A DNA stretch of 64,000 nt from CAJXVA01 sp963761755 (GTDB lineage Bacteria > Myxococcota_A > Polyangia > Nannocystales > Nannocystaceae). The first letter of the stretch is position 1; each line of letters opens with the position of its first letter. The notes under the pieces were generated by a model that had not been told where the DNA came from, searched no databases, and was given only the letters and a program-made list of their open reading frames with translations. The stretch covers positions 372,001 to 436,000 of the forward strand of contig CAVXIC010000006.1 of NCBI GenBank assembly GCA_963761755.1, given 5' to 3'. The position numbers were made by a program, and so were the translations under genes. Positions 54,358 through 63,306 of this stretch are shown piece by piece.

Positions 54358-57078
54358 CTACGGCAGCGGGGCGGGTCCGAAGCGGGCTTGGGCCAGCGCG
54401 CGCACGCGGTCGAACTCTTCTCGGTTCTTGGCCGCGGCGAGCGCCTGAAGGTAGGCCTGGTACACGCGCTGCTCGTCGGGGGTTCGCGCGAGCATGCGCT
54501 CGAAGAGGGTCCGCACGTGTTGCGGAGCCCGGGCACCGGTGAGGTAGAGCATGCCTCGTGCCGAGGCAAACTCGGGCGCGGCGTCGTAGGCGTCGAGGTA
54601 GCGGTTCAGCGATGCCTCGGGCAGCTGCGCGAGGTCCCCGGGGTTGGGCATCTGGCCCCGAATCGCCTCCGCCTCGAGGTGGGCATCGATGGCGGTCGCG
54701 AAGCGCCGGGCGTCCTTGCCCCACCGAGGGTCCGTCCCCTCCGGCAGCGGAAGCGGGGTGCGGTGCTCGAGCATGGCCGAGAGGTTGGTCCACCCGCGCC
54801 CGCGGTTGCCCTCGTAGGCCACTTGGGGCGCCTGCAGCATCACGCGAGGGTGCAGGTCGGTGTTGCGCGGTCCCTCCCCGGCGAACGCCTGCAGCCCGGT
54901 CCGATCCATCACGAAGGCCCCGAGGAGATCGCGGGGCTCCTGCATCAAGACCTCGGCGTAGATCGGCGCGGCGACGGCTTGGGCGATGCGCTCGGGGTCG
55001 AGCTGCAGGCTCCCGGTGTCGGCACCGCCGATCAGAGCGATGGCCGGCGTGTCGACGTTGTAGAGCCCCAGCCAGGCCTGCGCCGGATCGAACACGTCGG
55101 TGAACGTGCGGATGACGATGCCGAGCGTCTCGGCGTCCATTTGGTACAGCGGGATCCACTGCGCGAACAGACCGCCGGGCGCCAGGTGATCGCGGACCGT
55201 CTCGAAGTGCTCCTTGGCGTAGAGCCCTCCGGCGCCGCTGCGGCCGGGGTGGAAGAGATCGGCGACGATGACGTCGTAGGTGTGGGGCGAGGCGGCGACG
55301 AAGCGGCGCGCATCGGCGGCGTGCAAGTGCACGTTGTCCGCGTTCGCCACGCCCCCGTTGATCGCCTCGAAGTAGTGCAGCTGGTCGAGGACGGCGGGGA
55401 TCAGCTCCACCGCGTCCACCCGCATCAGCGCGGGGTGGCTGGTGACCGCACCGAGCGTGGCGCCGGTCCCCACGCCCAGGAAGAGGGCGCGGCTCGGGCT
55501 GTCGTGGAGCAGCAGCGGGATGTGGCCCATGCGGCGCTCACCGAACGCGCGGGCACCCCCCATGCGAAACTCCTGACCCACCTGCAGCCGGCGCAGCGGG
55601 GCCTTCGCGCCGGCGTCGGGCTGCTCCTGCTCGCTGACGATGACCAAGCCCATCATCGTCTCTTCCTGCTCCAGCGTCTTCCAACCCTCCTCGGGCGCGG
55701 CCAGCAGCAGGTTGGCCGGTGCGGTGAAGGTGAGCACGACCACCGCGATGATCGCCGCAACCTGGACCTTGGCGGAGAAGCGCCGGTACCAGGTGAAGAT
55801 GCCGAAGACCAGCAGGTAGCCGTACAGAACGACGAAGAGGCTGTCCCGATAGCCCTGCGACGGCACGACCCACAGGGCGAAGAGCAGGGGGGCCAGCGCG
55901 CTCCCCAGGGTGTTGACCGCGTAGGCCCGACCGATGCCGCCGGGCGCGAGCATGCCCACGGTGTGGCTGAACGTGGCGCCCATGACGATCGTCGGCACGC
56001 CGAAGACGAGCGCGGCCACGAGGAGCTCGGCCCAAAGGTGGGCGGTCCAGGCGGCTTCGCTGGGCGCGAGGGCCTGCATCACGCCCGGTGCGCTCGCGAG
56101 CGCGAACGCGGTGAGCACGACCGATGCCGCTTGCGCGATGAGCAGCGCCGCCAGGACGGTGGCCGGACGACCCGAGACGGCCGGCTTGACCCACCGCGCG
56201 TAGCCGAACGCGCCCAAGGAGGTGCCCAGCAGGTAGACGGCCAGCGTGTGCGCGAAGGTGTAGATCGTGTTCTCGAGGCTCTGTGCGAGGATCTGGACCC
56301 CGACGACCTCCAGCCCGACGCCGCACACGCCGGTGCCCGCGAGCACGACGAGCAGCAACCACGGCTCGCGAGCGACGTCGGGATCGGGGTCGCCCGAGCT
56401 GTCCACGATGGGCAGGTCGTCGCTGGGCGGCAGCGGTGCGTGGTCACGTCCGGCGGCCCATCTGCGGGCGATGAGGGCGCTGCCGACCCCGAGGGCGGCG
56501 AGCACCACGGCTCCGGCCGCCGTGCCGAGGTTGGGCAGGATCAGATAGGTGGTGAGCAGGACCCCCGCCGTCGCGCCCATCGCGTTGGCGGCGTAGAGCC
56601 GACCGACCCCGCGACCCTCGGGCTCGCCGTGCAGCGCCCGCCGGCGGGCCTCGACGAGGGCGGGCAGCGTCGCGCCCATGCAGAAGGTGGCCGGCAGCAA
56701 GGTCAGCGCGGACACCCCGATCGCGATCGCCAGCGCGAGCCCGGAGTCGTTGTCTCCGGCGACCGGGCCGAGCATGCGGGGGATCGCGCCCGAGAGCGCG
56801 TACAGGAGCCACGGCGAGAGCACGGCGTAGCCCGCCGCGACCAGCTCCAGCCGCATGAACAGCGCGACCGGGTTGGCCGAGGCCTTGACCCGGGGGTGCA
56901 GCACCGCGGCGCCGGCGGCCATGCCTCCGAAGAACCCGGCGAGGACCCCGAGGACCCCGAGGGTCTCGTGTCCCAAGGCCAACGACAGCAGCTGGGTCCA
57001 CAACAGCTCGTAGCCCAGCGCAGCGGCGCCCGAGAGCCCGAACGCGACGATCAGCCACCGGTCTGCGCGAGCCGCCAT
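54358..57078 (-). CDS. Membrane-fused spermidine-synthase-like protein
   Basis: 906 residues. The first about 480 form about twelve membrane helices in two blocks (FGLSGAAALGYELLWTQLLS and VCGVGLEVVGVQILAQSL are typical of the family). The methyltransferase-fold spermidine synthase domain follows (about 510-740), with FLGVGTGATLGAV (nucleotide site), VDAVELIPAV, and the catalytic-like YDVIVADLFHPG. The last about 160 residues are helical, TPR-like. Such fused proteins are common in Myxococcota; true aminopropyl transfer has rarely been tested. It may use decarboxylated SAM and export the product. Confidence 0.85.
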   Translation of the reverse strand: MAARADRWLIVAFGLSGAAALGYELLWTQLLSLALGHETLGVLGVLAGFFGGMAAGAAVLHPRVKASANPVALFMRLELVAAGYAVLSPWLLYALSGAIPRMLGPVAGDNDSGLALAIAIGVSALTLLPATFCMGATLPALVEARRRALHGEPEGRGVGRLYAANAMGATAGVLLTTYLILPNLGTAAGAVVLAALGVGSALIARRWAAGRDHAPLPPSDDLPIVDSSGDPDPDVAREPWLLLVVLAGTGVCGVGLEVVGVQILAQSLENTIYTFAHTLAVYLLGTSLGAFGYARWVKPAVSGRPATVLAALLIAQAASVVLTAFALASAPGVMQALAPSEAAWTAHLWAELLVAALVFGVPTIVMGATFSHTVGMLAPGGIGRAYAVNTLGSALAPLLFALWVVPSQGYRDSLFVVLYGYLLVFGIFTWYRRFSAKVQVAAIIAVVVLTFTAPANLLLAAPEEGWKTLEQEETMMGLVIVSEQEQPDAGAKAPLRRLQVGQEFRMGGARAFGERRMGHIPLLLHDSPSRALFLGVGTGATLGAVTSHPALMRVDAVELIPAVLDQLHYFEAINGGVANADNVHLHAADARRFVAASPHTYDVIVADLFHPGRSGAGGLYAKEHFETVRDHLAPGGLFAQWIPLYQMDAETLGIVIRTFTDVFDPAQAWLGLYNVDTPAIALIGGADTGSLQLDPERIAQAVAAPIYAEVLMQEPRDLLGAFVMDRTGLQAFAGEGPRNTDLHPRVMLQAPQVAYEGNRGRGWTNLSAMLEHRTPLPLPEGTDPRWGKDARRFATAIDAHLEAEAIRGQMPNPGDLAQLPEASLNRYLDAYDAAPEFASARGMLYLTGARAPQHVRTLFERMLARTPDEQRVYQAYLQALAAAKNREEFDRVRALAQARFGPAPLP

Positions 57079-57163
57079 GCCGCGCGGAGCATACACCGTG
57101 AAGGTTCTCACCGCTTCACATCACGGACCCGCCGCGCGCGGGGTCCGTAGACTCGGCGGGTTC

Positions 57164-59407
57164 ATGAAGATCGGCATCATCGGCGGTGGTCCTGGAGGTC
57201 TGTACTTCGCGCTTCTGATCAAGAAGCACCTGCCGCACCACGACGTGCACGTGCTCGAACGGAACCGAGAAGGGGAGACGTTCGGGTGGGGGGTCGTGTT
57301 CTCCGACGAAACGCTCGGCAACTTCCTGGACGCCGACGCGCAGACCCACGAGCGCATCCGCGACGAGTTCGTGCACTGGGACGCCATCGACACGCGCTTC
57401 GCTGGCGAGACGGTCCGCTCCAGTGGCCATGGGTTCTCGGGGATCGCCCGCCGTCGCCTGCTGCAGATCCTCCAGGGCCGCTGCGCCGAGCTGGGCGTGA
57501 AGATCCAGTTCGAGGTGGAGGTCGAGGGCATCGAGGTGTTTGCCGACGCCGACATGATCGTCGCCGCCGACGGCATCAACTCCAAGACGCGCACCTCGCT
57601 GGCCGAGCACTTCGAACCCGACATCGAGGTCGGCACGGCCAAGTTCATCTGGTTGGGCACGCGCAAGGTCTTCGACGCGTTCAAGTTCTTCATCCGCGAC
57701 ACACCCCATGGCCTGTTCCAGGTGCACGCCTACCCCTTCGACGCCGAGACCAGCACGTTCATCGTCGAGTGCGACCAAGAGGCGTTCGACGGCGCGGGCC
57801 TGGGGGAGATGAGCGTGGAGGCGTCCGTCGCGTGGTGCGAGCGGCTCTTTGCCGAGGACCTGGACGGACACGGCCTGCTCACCAACCGCAGCGCGTGGAT
57901 CAACTTTCGCCGGGTCAAGAACGCCACGTGGTTCCACGACAACGTCGTGCTGATCGGTGACGCGGCCCACACGGCGCACTTCTCGATCGGATCGGGGACC
58001 AAGCTCGCCATGGAGGACGCGATCGTGCTCGCCAAGGCGGTCATCGAGCACGGTGACGACGTGGGCGGGGCACTGCGCGCGTACCAAGACGCGCGGTGGG
58101 TCGACGCCGCGAAGCTGCAGAAGTCCGCGACGACCAGCCGGCGCTGGTTCGAGAACATTCGGCGCTACCGCGACGTGCATCCGCTGCAGCTGACGGTCAG
58201 CATGATGAGCCGGAGCAAGCGGGTCACCCACGACAACCTGCGGCTGCGCGATCCCGCCTTCATCGAGCGGGTGGACCGCTGGTTCGCCACGCAGGCCGGC
58301 GTGACCACCGAGCCACCGCCTCCGCCGATGTTCACGCCCTTCACGATGCGCGAGCTGACGGTGTCCAACCGCGTGGTGGTCTCGCCGATGTGCCAATACT
58401 CGGCGACCGAGGGCAACCCCGACGACTGGCATCTGGTGCACTTGGGGGCCTTGGCCACCGGCGGCGCGGGCCTGGTGATGACCGAGATGACGGACGTCTC
58501 GGCGGACGCTCGCATCACGCCGGGCTGCACGGGGCTGTATACCGATGAGCACACCGCCCGGTGGCGGCGCGTCATCGAGTTCGTCCGGGCGCACAGCGGG
58601 TCCAAGATCGGCGTGCAGCTCGGGCACGCCGGACGCAAGGGCTCGACGCGGCTGATGTGGGAGGGGATGGATCGCCCGTTGAAGGACGGCAACTGGCCGA
58701 TCGTCGCACCCAGCGCGCTTCCCTACCGGGACGAGAACCAGACGCCCAAGCCGATGGACGACGCCGACATGGCGGGGGTGAAGGCCGACTTCGTGGCCGC
58801 GACCGGGCGTGCGCACGAGGCCGGCTTCGATCTGGTCGAGCTCCACATGGCGCACGGCTACCTGCTGTCCACCTTCATCTCGCCGCTGACCAACCAGCGG
58901 ACCGACGGCTACGGCGGCAGCATCGAGGGCAGGATGCGCTACCCGCTCGAGGTCTTCGACGCGATGCGCGAGGTCTGGCCCCCGGGCAAGCCGCTGATCG
59001 TGCGCATCTCCGCGAGCGACTGGGCGCCCGGCGGCCTGAGCGAGGAGGACGCCGTCGCGGTGGCGCAGATGCTGCAGGCGCACGGCTGCGACCTGCTGGA
59101 TGTCTCCACCGGACAGACCGTGCCCGAGGCCTCGCCCGAGTACGGACGGATGTACCAGACGCCCTTCTCCGACCTGATTCGTCACCGCACGGGCATGCCG
59201 ACCATGGCCGTGGGTGCGATTCAGAACTGGGACCACGTCAACACCATCGTCGCCTCCGGTCGCGCCAATCTGTGCGCGCTCGCCCGGCCCCACCTGCTCG
59301 ACCCGCACTTCACGCTGCGGGCGGCGGTCGAGCAGGGGTACGCGGGCCCGGCGGTGCACTGGCCCAACCAGTACATCGCCGTCAAGCCGCGCTCACGGGG
59401 CGCGTAG
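57164..59407 (+). CDS. Bifunctional FAD monooxygenase / Old Yellow Enzyme (aminobenzoyl-CoA or salicylyl-CoA type)
   Basis: 747 residues with two catalytic halves. The N-terminal FAD monooxygenase (about 1-385) has GIIGGGPGGLYFALL, an AADGIN site and GDAAHTAHFSIGSG. The C-terminal half (about 400-747) is an FMN/NADH Old Yellow Enzyme barrel, with FTPFTMRELTVSNRVVVSPM, QLGHAGRKGS, ELHMAHGYLLSTFISP and ALARPHLLDP. The fusion matches 2-aminobenzoyl-CoA monooxygenase/reductase and salicylyl-CoA 5-hydroxylase. No CoA ligase or ring-cleavage gene is adjacent, so the pathway here is unknown. The start lies 85 bp from the divergent spermidine-synthase gene. Confidence 0.9.
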   Translation: MKIGIIGGGPGGLYFALLIKKHLPHHDVHVLERNREGETFGWGVVFSDETLGNFLDADAQTHERIRDEFVHWDAIDTRFAGETVRSSGHGFSGIARRRLLQILQGRCAELGVKIQFEVEVEGIEVFADADMIVAADGINSKTRTSLAEHFEPDIEVGTAKFIWLGTRKVFDAFKFFIRDTPHGLFQVHAYPFDAETSTFIVECDQEAFDGAGLGEMSVEASVAWCERLFAEDLDGHGLLTNRSAWINFRRVKNATWFHDNVVLIGDAAHTAHFSIGSGTKLAMEDAIVLAKAVIEHGDDVGGALRAYQDARWVDAAKLQKSATTSRRWFENIRRYRDVHPLQLTVSMMSRSKRVTHDNLRLRDPAFIERVDRWFATQAGVTTEPPPPPMFTPFTMRELTVSNRVVVSPMCQYSATEGNPDDWHLVHLGALATGGAGLVMTEMTDVSADARITPGCTGLYTDEHTARWRRVIEFVRAHSGSKIGVQLGHAGRKGSTRLMWEGMDRPLKDGNWPIVAPSALPYRDENQTPKPMDDADMAGVKADFVAATGRAHEAGFDLVELHMAHGYLLSTFISPLTNQRTDGYGGSIEGRMRYPLEVFDAMREVWPPGKPLIVRISASDWAPGGLSEEDAVAVAQMLQAHGCDLLDVSTGQTVPEASPEYGRMYQTPFSDLIRHRTGMPTMAVGAIQNWDHVNTIVASGRANLCALARPHLLDPHFTLRAAVEQGYAGPAVHWPNQYIAVKPRSRGA

Positions 59408-59415
59408 GCCCGCAC

Positions 59416-60654
59416 TCAGCGTCGGCGTCGCAGCAGGGGCGCGCCGAGACCCAGCAGCAGCAGCAGCCAGCCGCTGCCGGAGCCTCGCCCGTCGACGTTG
59501 CACCCGCCGCCGCCCTCTTGGTCCGCGCCGCCGTCGGAGTCCGAGCCGCCGGAGCCCGAGCCGCCGGTGTCCGAACCGCCGGAGCCCGAACCGGTGTCGG
59601 TTCCGTCGCCGGAGCCCGAGTCGGTGCCGGTGTCGTCGCCGCCGGTGCCATCCCCCCCGTCGTCGTTCCATGGTTCGCAGGCCATCGGGTCCCACGCGTC
59701 GCCGAACGCTGGGTCGATGGCGCACGTATAGGCCCCGGTTTCGCAGTTGGCCTCGAGGTCGGCGGAGACGTCGAGGTCGATCTCGCCCAGCGCGCCGGGC
59801 TGCCCGCCATCGGCCAAGGACGTCACGCTCTGGACCGTGCTGCCGTCGACCAGGCTCACGAAGCGCAGGGTCGCTTCGAACGCCTCGGGGCGGGTCGTGC
59901 CGAAGGTGTCTCCGATCCGCGAGGCCAGGTCGCCATCGATGACCTGCCCGTCGACCAGCAGGTCGACGCGCACCGACGTCGCCAGCAGCGGGTCGAGGTT
60001 GGCGATGTCGAACAGCGCGCTGGCGCGCCCGATGCCGCGCGCTGCGGCGCAGTAGCCATCTTCCCAGTACACTTCGTCGATGCAGCTGCCGACCTGCAGC
60101 TCGGCGTAGGCCCCGTCGCAACACACGACGGTGTCGAGCAGGAGCTGCTCGTAGACGCTGTGCTCCGACGCGAAGCCCACGGAGGGGAGCTGGAGCGCGG
60201 GAAGCATTTGATCCGCCACCGGCAGCGCGAAGGGACCGTGATCGTCGACGCCGCACGCGTTGTCGGGGTCGAGCGCGTCGTTGTCGACGCTGACCGAAAC
60301 CTGGAGGGTCGTGCCCCCGGGCAGCGCTCCCTCGGGGCGCCACAGGTACAGGCCGCCCTGGTGCTCGAGGGCGCCCGCGAGGGGCTGCGCCTGGTCGTCC
60401 AACACCGCGACCCGCATCGCCCCCAGGACGTCTTCGGGGGACGCGATGGCGTCGTCACCCTGCTCGGTGTGCAGGACGATCACCCCGTCGAGCGCAACCT
60501 CCGCATGTCCGAGCTCGATCTGTAGGAAGCGCGGGGAGTTGGCGCACTCGGGGGGGCTGCAGGCCTGCGCATCCGCCGGCGCGAGCGCGAGGGCCCCGGC
60601 ACACAGGGCCAGCGCAGCCGAAGTACGAACATGAAGGGAGCCACGATAAGTCAT
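59416..60654 (-). CDS. Secreted protein with MYXO-CTERM-like sorting tail
   Basis: 412 residues. The signal peptide ends near ALALAPADAQA, and the mature start is Cys-rich (CSPPECANSP). The body (about 35-310) is an unidentified beta-rich domain with several cysteines (VVCCDGAY, GSCIDEVYWEDGYC). Next comes a Gly/Ser/Thr/Asp linker (about 315-385) built from DTGSGSGGSD-like units. The C-terminus GGGGCNVDGRGSGSG, hydrophobic helix (WLLLLLGLGAPLL) and final RRRR matches the MYXO-CTERM plan, whose Cys is a processing/lipidation site. The function of the body is unknown. Confidence 0.82.
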   Translation of the reverse strand: MTYRGSLHVRTSAALALCAGALALAPADAQACSPPECANSPRFLQIELGHAEVALDGVIVLHTEQGDDAIASPEDVLGAMRVAVLDDQAQPLAGALEHQGGLYLWRPEGALPGGTTLQVSVSVDNDALDPDNACGVDDHGPFALPVADQMLPALQLPSVGFASEHSVYEQLLLDTVVCCDGAYAELQVGSCIDEVYWEDGYCAAARGIGRASALFDIANLDPLLATSVRVDLLVDGQVIDGDLASRIGDTFGTTRPEAFEATLRFVSLVDGSTVQSVTSLADGGQPGALGEIDLDVSADLEANCETGAYTCAIDPAFGDAWDPMACEPWNDDGGDGTGGDDTGTDSGSGDGTDTGSGSGGSDTGGSGSGGSDSDGGADQEGGGGCNVDGRGSGSGWLLLLLGLGAPLLRRRR

Positions 60655-60710
60655 CGTGCCAGCGTAGCAGGCGCGCCCGAGACCACCATCGGCTGGTACC
60701 GTCCCACCCG

Positions 60711-60926
60711 ATGCGTTCCGTCCTTCTCTTGCTGTGCGTCGTCGCCACGGGTTGTCCGCAGCCCGAGCCCGACGCGCCCGGGTCTCCCTCGAACCCCGTC
60801 GAGGTCTGCAAGGAATCGGGCCAGGTGTGCAAGCGGGGCGACGCGCCGCTGGGGGTGTGCACCACCTCGACCACCGCAGCCTGCGAGCAGCCCCATGGGT
60901 GCTTCGTTTGCATGCCGCAACACTGA
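60711..60926 (+). CDS. Small Cys-rich lipoprotein
   Basis: 71 residues. A clear lipobox (LLLCVVATGC) is followed by about 50 residues with seven further cysteines (VEVCKESGQVCKRGD, GVCTTST, GCFVCMPQH). The Cys spacing suggests disulfide loops outside the membrane. The family is unknown. It sits 19 bp before the sirtuin gene, on the same strand. Confidence 0.7.
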   Translation: MRSVLLLLCVVATGCPQPEPDAPGSPSNPVEVCKESGQVCKRGDAPLGVCTTSTTAACEQPHGCFVCMPQH

Positions 60927-60945
60927 GATCCGCTAGCCTCGGGGC

Positions 60946-61764
60946 ATGTCGGTCGCGGACCTCGTCGCGCTGCTCGCCGGGCGCCGGTTCGCGGTGCTGA
61001 CCGGCGCGGGCATCAGCACCGAGTCGGGCATTCCAGACTACAGAGGTCCCAAGACGCGGGACCGACCCCGGCGTCCGATCCAGCACGCCGAGTTCCTCCG
61101 CGACGCCGCGGTCCGTCAGCGCTACTGGGCTCGCGCGACCATGGGGTGGCCACGCTTCGCCGCCGCGCTTCCCAATGCCGGGCACGCCGCGTTGGCTGGG
61201 TTGCAGTCGGCCGGACGCTTGACCGGGTTGGTCACGCAGAACGTCGATCGCCTGCACCACCGCGCCGGGTCGGAGGCGCTGGAGCTGCACGGCACGCTGC
61301 ACGAGGTGGTGTGTCTGGCGTGCGGTGGTGTCGAGTCGCGGGCCTCCGTCCACGACCGCATGGCGGATCGCAACGAGGGGTTCGCGGCGCAGGTGCAGGC
61401 GGTCGCGCCCGATGGTGACGTCGACCTCGACCCACGGACCGTCGCCTCCTTTGCTGTCGCGCCGTGCCGCGCGTGCGGCGGACCGCTCAAGCCCAAGGTG
61501 GTGTTCTTCGGGGGCTCGGTGCCGCGTACGACGGTCGACGCGGCGTATGCGATCGTCGATGCCGCCGAAGCCTTGCTGGTGGTGGGATCCTCGCTGACCG
61601 TGTTTTCAGGCTACCGCTTCGTGCGGCGGGCGGCGCAGCGCGGGCAGCCGGTGGCGGTCCTCAACCTCGGAACCACCCGAGGCGATCCACATGCGGCCGT
61701 GCGCGTCGACGCAGAGGCGGGCACGGTCTTGCCGCAGCTCGCGCGGGCGCTGCTGGAGACCTGA
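60946..61764 (+). CDS. cobB: SIR2-family NAD-dependent protein deacylase (sirtuin)
   Basis: 272 residues. The NAD site is TGAGISTESGIPDYRG and TQNVDRLHHRAG, with the catalytic His in LHGTLHEVVC. The zinc ribbon has CLACG and CRACGG, separated by a 48-residue insert. KPKVVFFGGSVP and VGSSLTVFSGYRFV complete the fold. It removes acyl groups from lysines at the cost of NAD. An imperfect terminator-like hairpin lies 58 bp beyond its stop. Confidence 0.93.
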   Translation: MSVADLVALLAGRRFAVLTGAGISTESGIPDYRGPKTRDRPRRPIQHAEFLRDAAVRQRYWARATMGWPRFAAALPNAGHAALAGLQSAGRLTGLVTQNVDRLHHRAGSEALELHGTLHEVVCLACGGVESRASVHDRMADRNEGFAAQVQAVAPDGDVDLDPRTVASFAVAPCRACGGPLKPKVVFFGGSVPRTTVDAAYAIVDAAEALLVVGSSLTVFSGYRFVRRAAQRGQPVAVLNLGTTRGDPHAAVRVDAEAGTVLPQLARALLET

Positions 61765-61821
61765 ACGTCGAGACAGAAGGCGCTGGGGCAAGAACTTGGA
61801 CGAGGTTCTCGCCAAGGGCAA

Positions 61822-61865
61822 AACTCCGCGCTCGATCGGAGTTCGTGATGAGAGTCACTCTTTTT
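61822..61865 (+). terminator. Possible intrinsic terminator after the sirtuin gene
   Basis: A 7-bp stem (AACTCCG at 61822-61828, CGGAGTT at 61837-61843, 8-nt loop) is followed 17 bp later by a TTTTT run (61861-61865). The gap between stem and T-run is larger than ideal. Confidence 0.35.
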
Positions 61866-62005
61866 CCGTCGATCCGGGTCCGATCCGATGCATCCGATGG
61901 GGTGCACCTGGCGACTACCCCCGCGTCACCGAGCGCCCCGCTGCGCTCGCGAAGCTCCTGACCATCCGTTCCCGGCTCCAGCGCGAGCCCGCAGGTACCC
62001 GCACC

Positions 62006-63235
62006 ATGAAGATCGTCGACGTTGCCGAGTCCTACTCCAAACACGGGGGGGGCGTCCGTACGTACATCCACCACAAGTTCGCCGCTGCAAGGGCCGCGGG
62101 CGTCGAGTGCGTCGTGGTGGCGCCCGGGACTGAAGACTGCGAAGAGGAGATGGAGGGCGGACGGATCGTCTGGGTCAAGACGCCGCGGTCTCCCTTCGAC
62201 AAGCGATACGGGCTCTTCAACGACGAGCGCAAGGTTCACGCCGTGCTCGAGCGTGAAGACGCGGACCTCATCGAGGGATCGTCGCCGTGGAACGGCGGCA
62301 AGTACGTGGCCAGCTATCACGGTCGCGCGAAGAAGTCCTTCGTGTTTCACACCGACCCCGTCGCGGTCTGGGCCCAGACCTTCTTTGGTCGACACGTCGG
62401 CTTCGACCGGGTCGATCGTCTGTGCGCGCCCATGTGGAAGAAGCTTCGCGCGCTCTCGGACGCCTACGACACCACCGTCGTCAGCGGTGGCTGGCTCGCC
62501 CGACGTCTGCGTCAGTTCGGCATCGAGCGGACCTCCGTGGTCGACTTCGGCATCGACAAGGAGCGCTTCTCGCCCACCCACCGCGACGAATCGCTTCGGC
62601 GGGAGCTGCTCGCCAAGTGCGGCGTGCCGCAGGCCCAGATGCAGCAGGCCAAGCTGCTGATCGGGATCAGCCGCCTCGACCCCGAGAAGCGCGTCGCAAC
62701 CTTCATCGACGGCTTCGCCAAGGCCAGCCGCCACCGCCCCATGGGCCTGGTGATCTTTGGCCGCGGTGCCCTGCAGAAGTACTACGCCCACAAGGCGGAG
62801 AAGACCCCCGGCGTGCACCTGCACGGCTACGTCTCCGAGCGCGACTTCGTCTCGCGCGCGCTGGCCAGCTCCGACGCGTTCCTGCACGGCTCGGCCGCCG
62901 AGACCTACGGGCTCGTCGTCGCCGAGGCGGTGTGCTCGGGCGTGCCGGTCATCGTGCCCGACCGCGGCGGCGCAGCTGCGCTGGCAGGCCCCGACTACAG
63001 CGCCCGGTACCGCTCGGGCGACAGCTCCGACTGCAGCGAGGCGATCTTGCGCCTGCTCGCCCGTGACACCGCTCAGCTCGCCCGCGGCTGCCAAGTCGCG
63101 ACCGAAGACATCGGCACGATGGACGGGCACTTCTACCGCCTCTTCGAGCTCTACGGCGGCATGAGTGGTCGCAACGACTTCGCCGTGCCCGACCGCCCCG
63201 TGGCTCCGGTGTTCCCGCTTCGCGCCGCGAGCTAG
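62006..63235 (+). CDS. GT4-family glycosyltransferase
   Basis: 409 residues, GT-B fold. The N-terminal acceptor domain starts with DVAESYSKHGGGVRTYIHHK. The C-terminal donor domain has IGISRLDPEKRVATFIDGF, GYVSERDFVSRALASSDAFL and the nucleotide-sugar motif AETYGLVVAEAVCSGVP (EX7E type). It is cytosolic with no membrane helix. The substrate is unknown. It is monocistronic-looking; an exporter gene follows after 71 bp. Confidence 0.9.
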   Translation: MKIVDVAESYSKHGGGVRTYIHHKFAAARAAGVECVVVAPGTEDCEEEMEGGRIVWVKTPRSPFDKRYGLFNDERKVHAVLEREDADLIEGSSPWNGGKYVASYHGRAKKSFVFHTDPVAVWAQTFFGRHVGFDRVDRLCAPMWKKLRALSDAYDTTVVSGGWLARRLRQFGIERTSVVDFGIDKERFSPTHRDESLRRELLAKCGVPQAQMQQAKLLIGISRLDPEKRVATFIDGFAKASRHRPMGLVIFGRGALQKYYAHKAEKTPGVHLHGYVSERDFVSRALASSDAFLHGSAAETYGLVVAEAVCSGVPVIVPDRGGAAALAGPDYSARYRSGDSSDCSEAILRLLARDTAQLARGCQVATEDIGTMDGHFYRLFELYGGMSGRNDFAVPDRPVAPVFPLRAAS

Positions 63236-63306
63236 CCCGGCCGATCCTCGCGCCGTGACGCAGGCCCCAGGCGCGTCCGGCGTCCTCGTGCTAACTCACC
63301 GGGTAG

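Noticed and set aside
54388..57150. 920-residue plus-strand frame over the spermidine-synthase fusion
   Set aside because: Antisense composition; the minus strand has clear membrane helices and a SAM-type domain.
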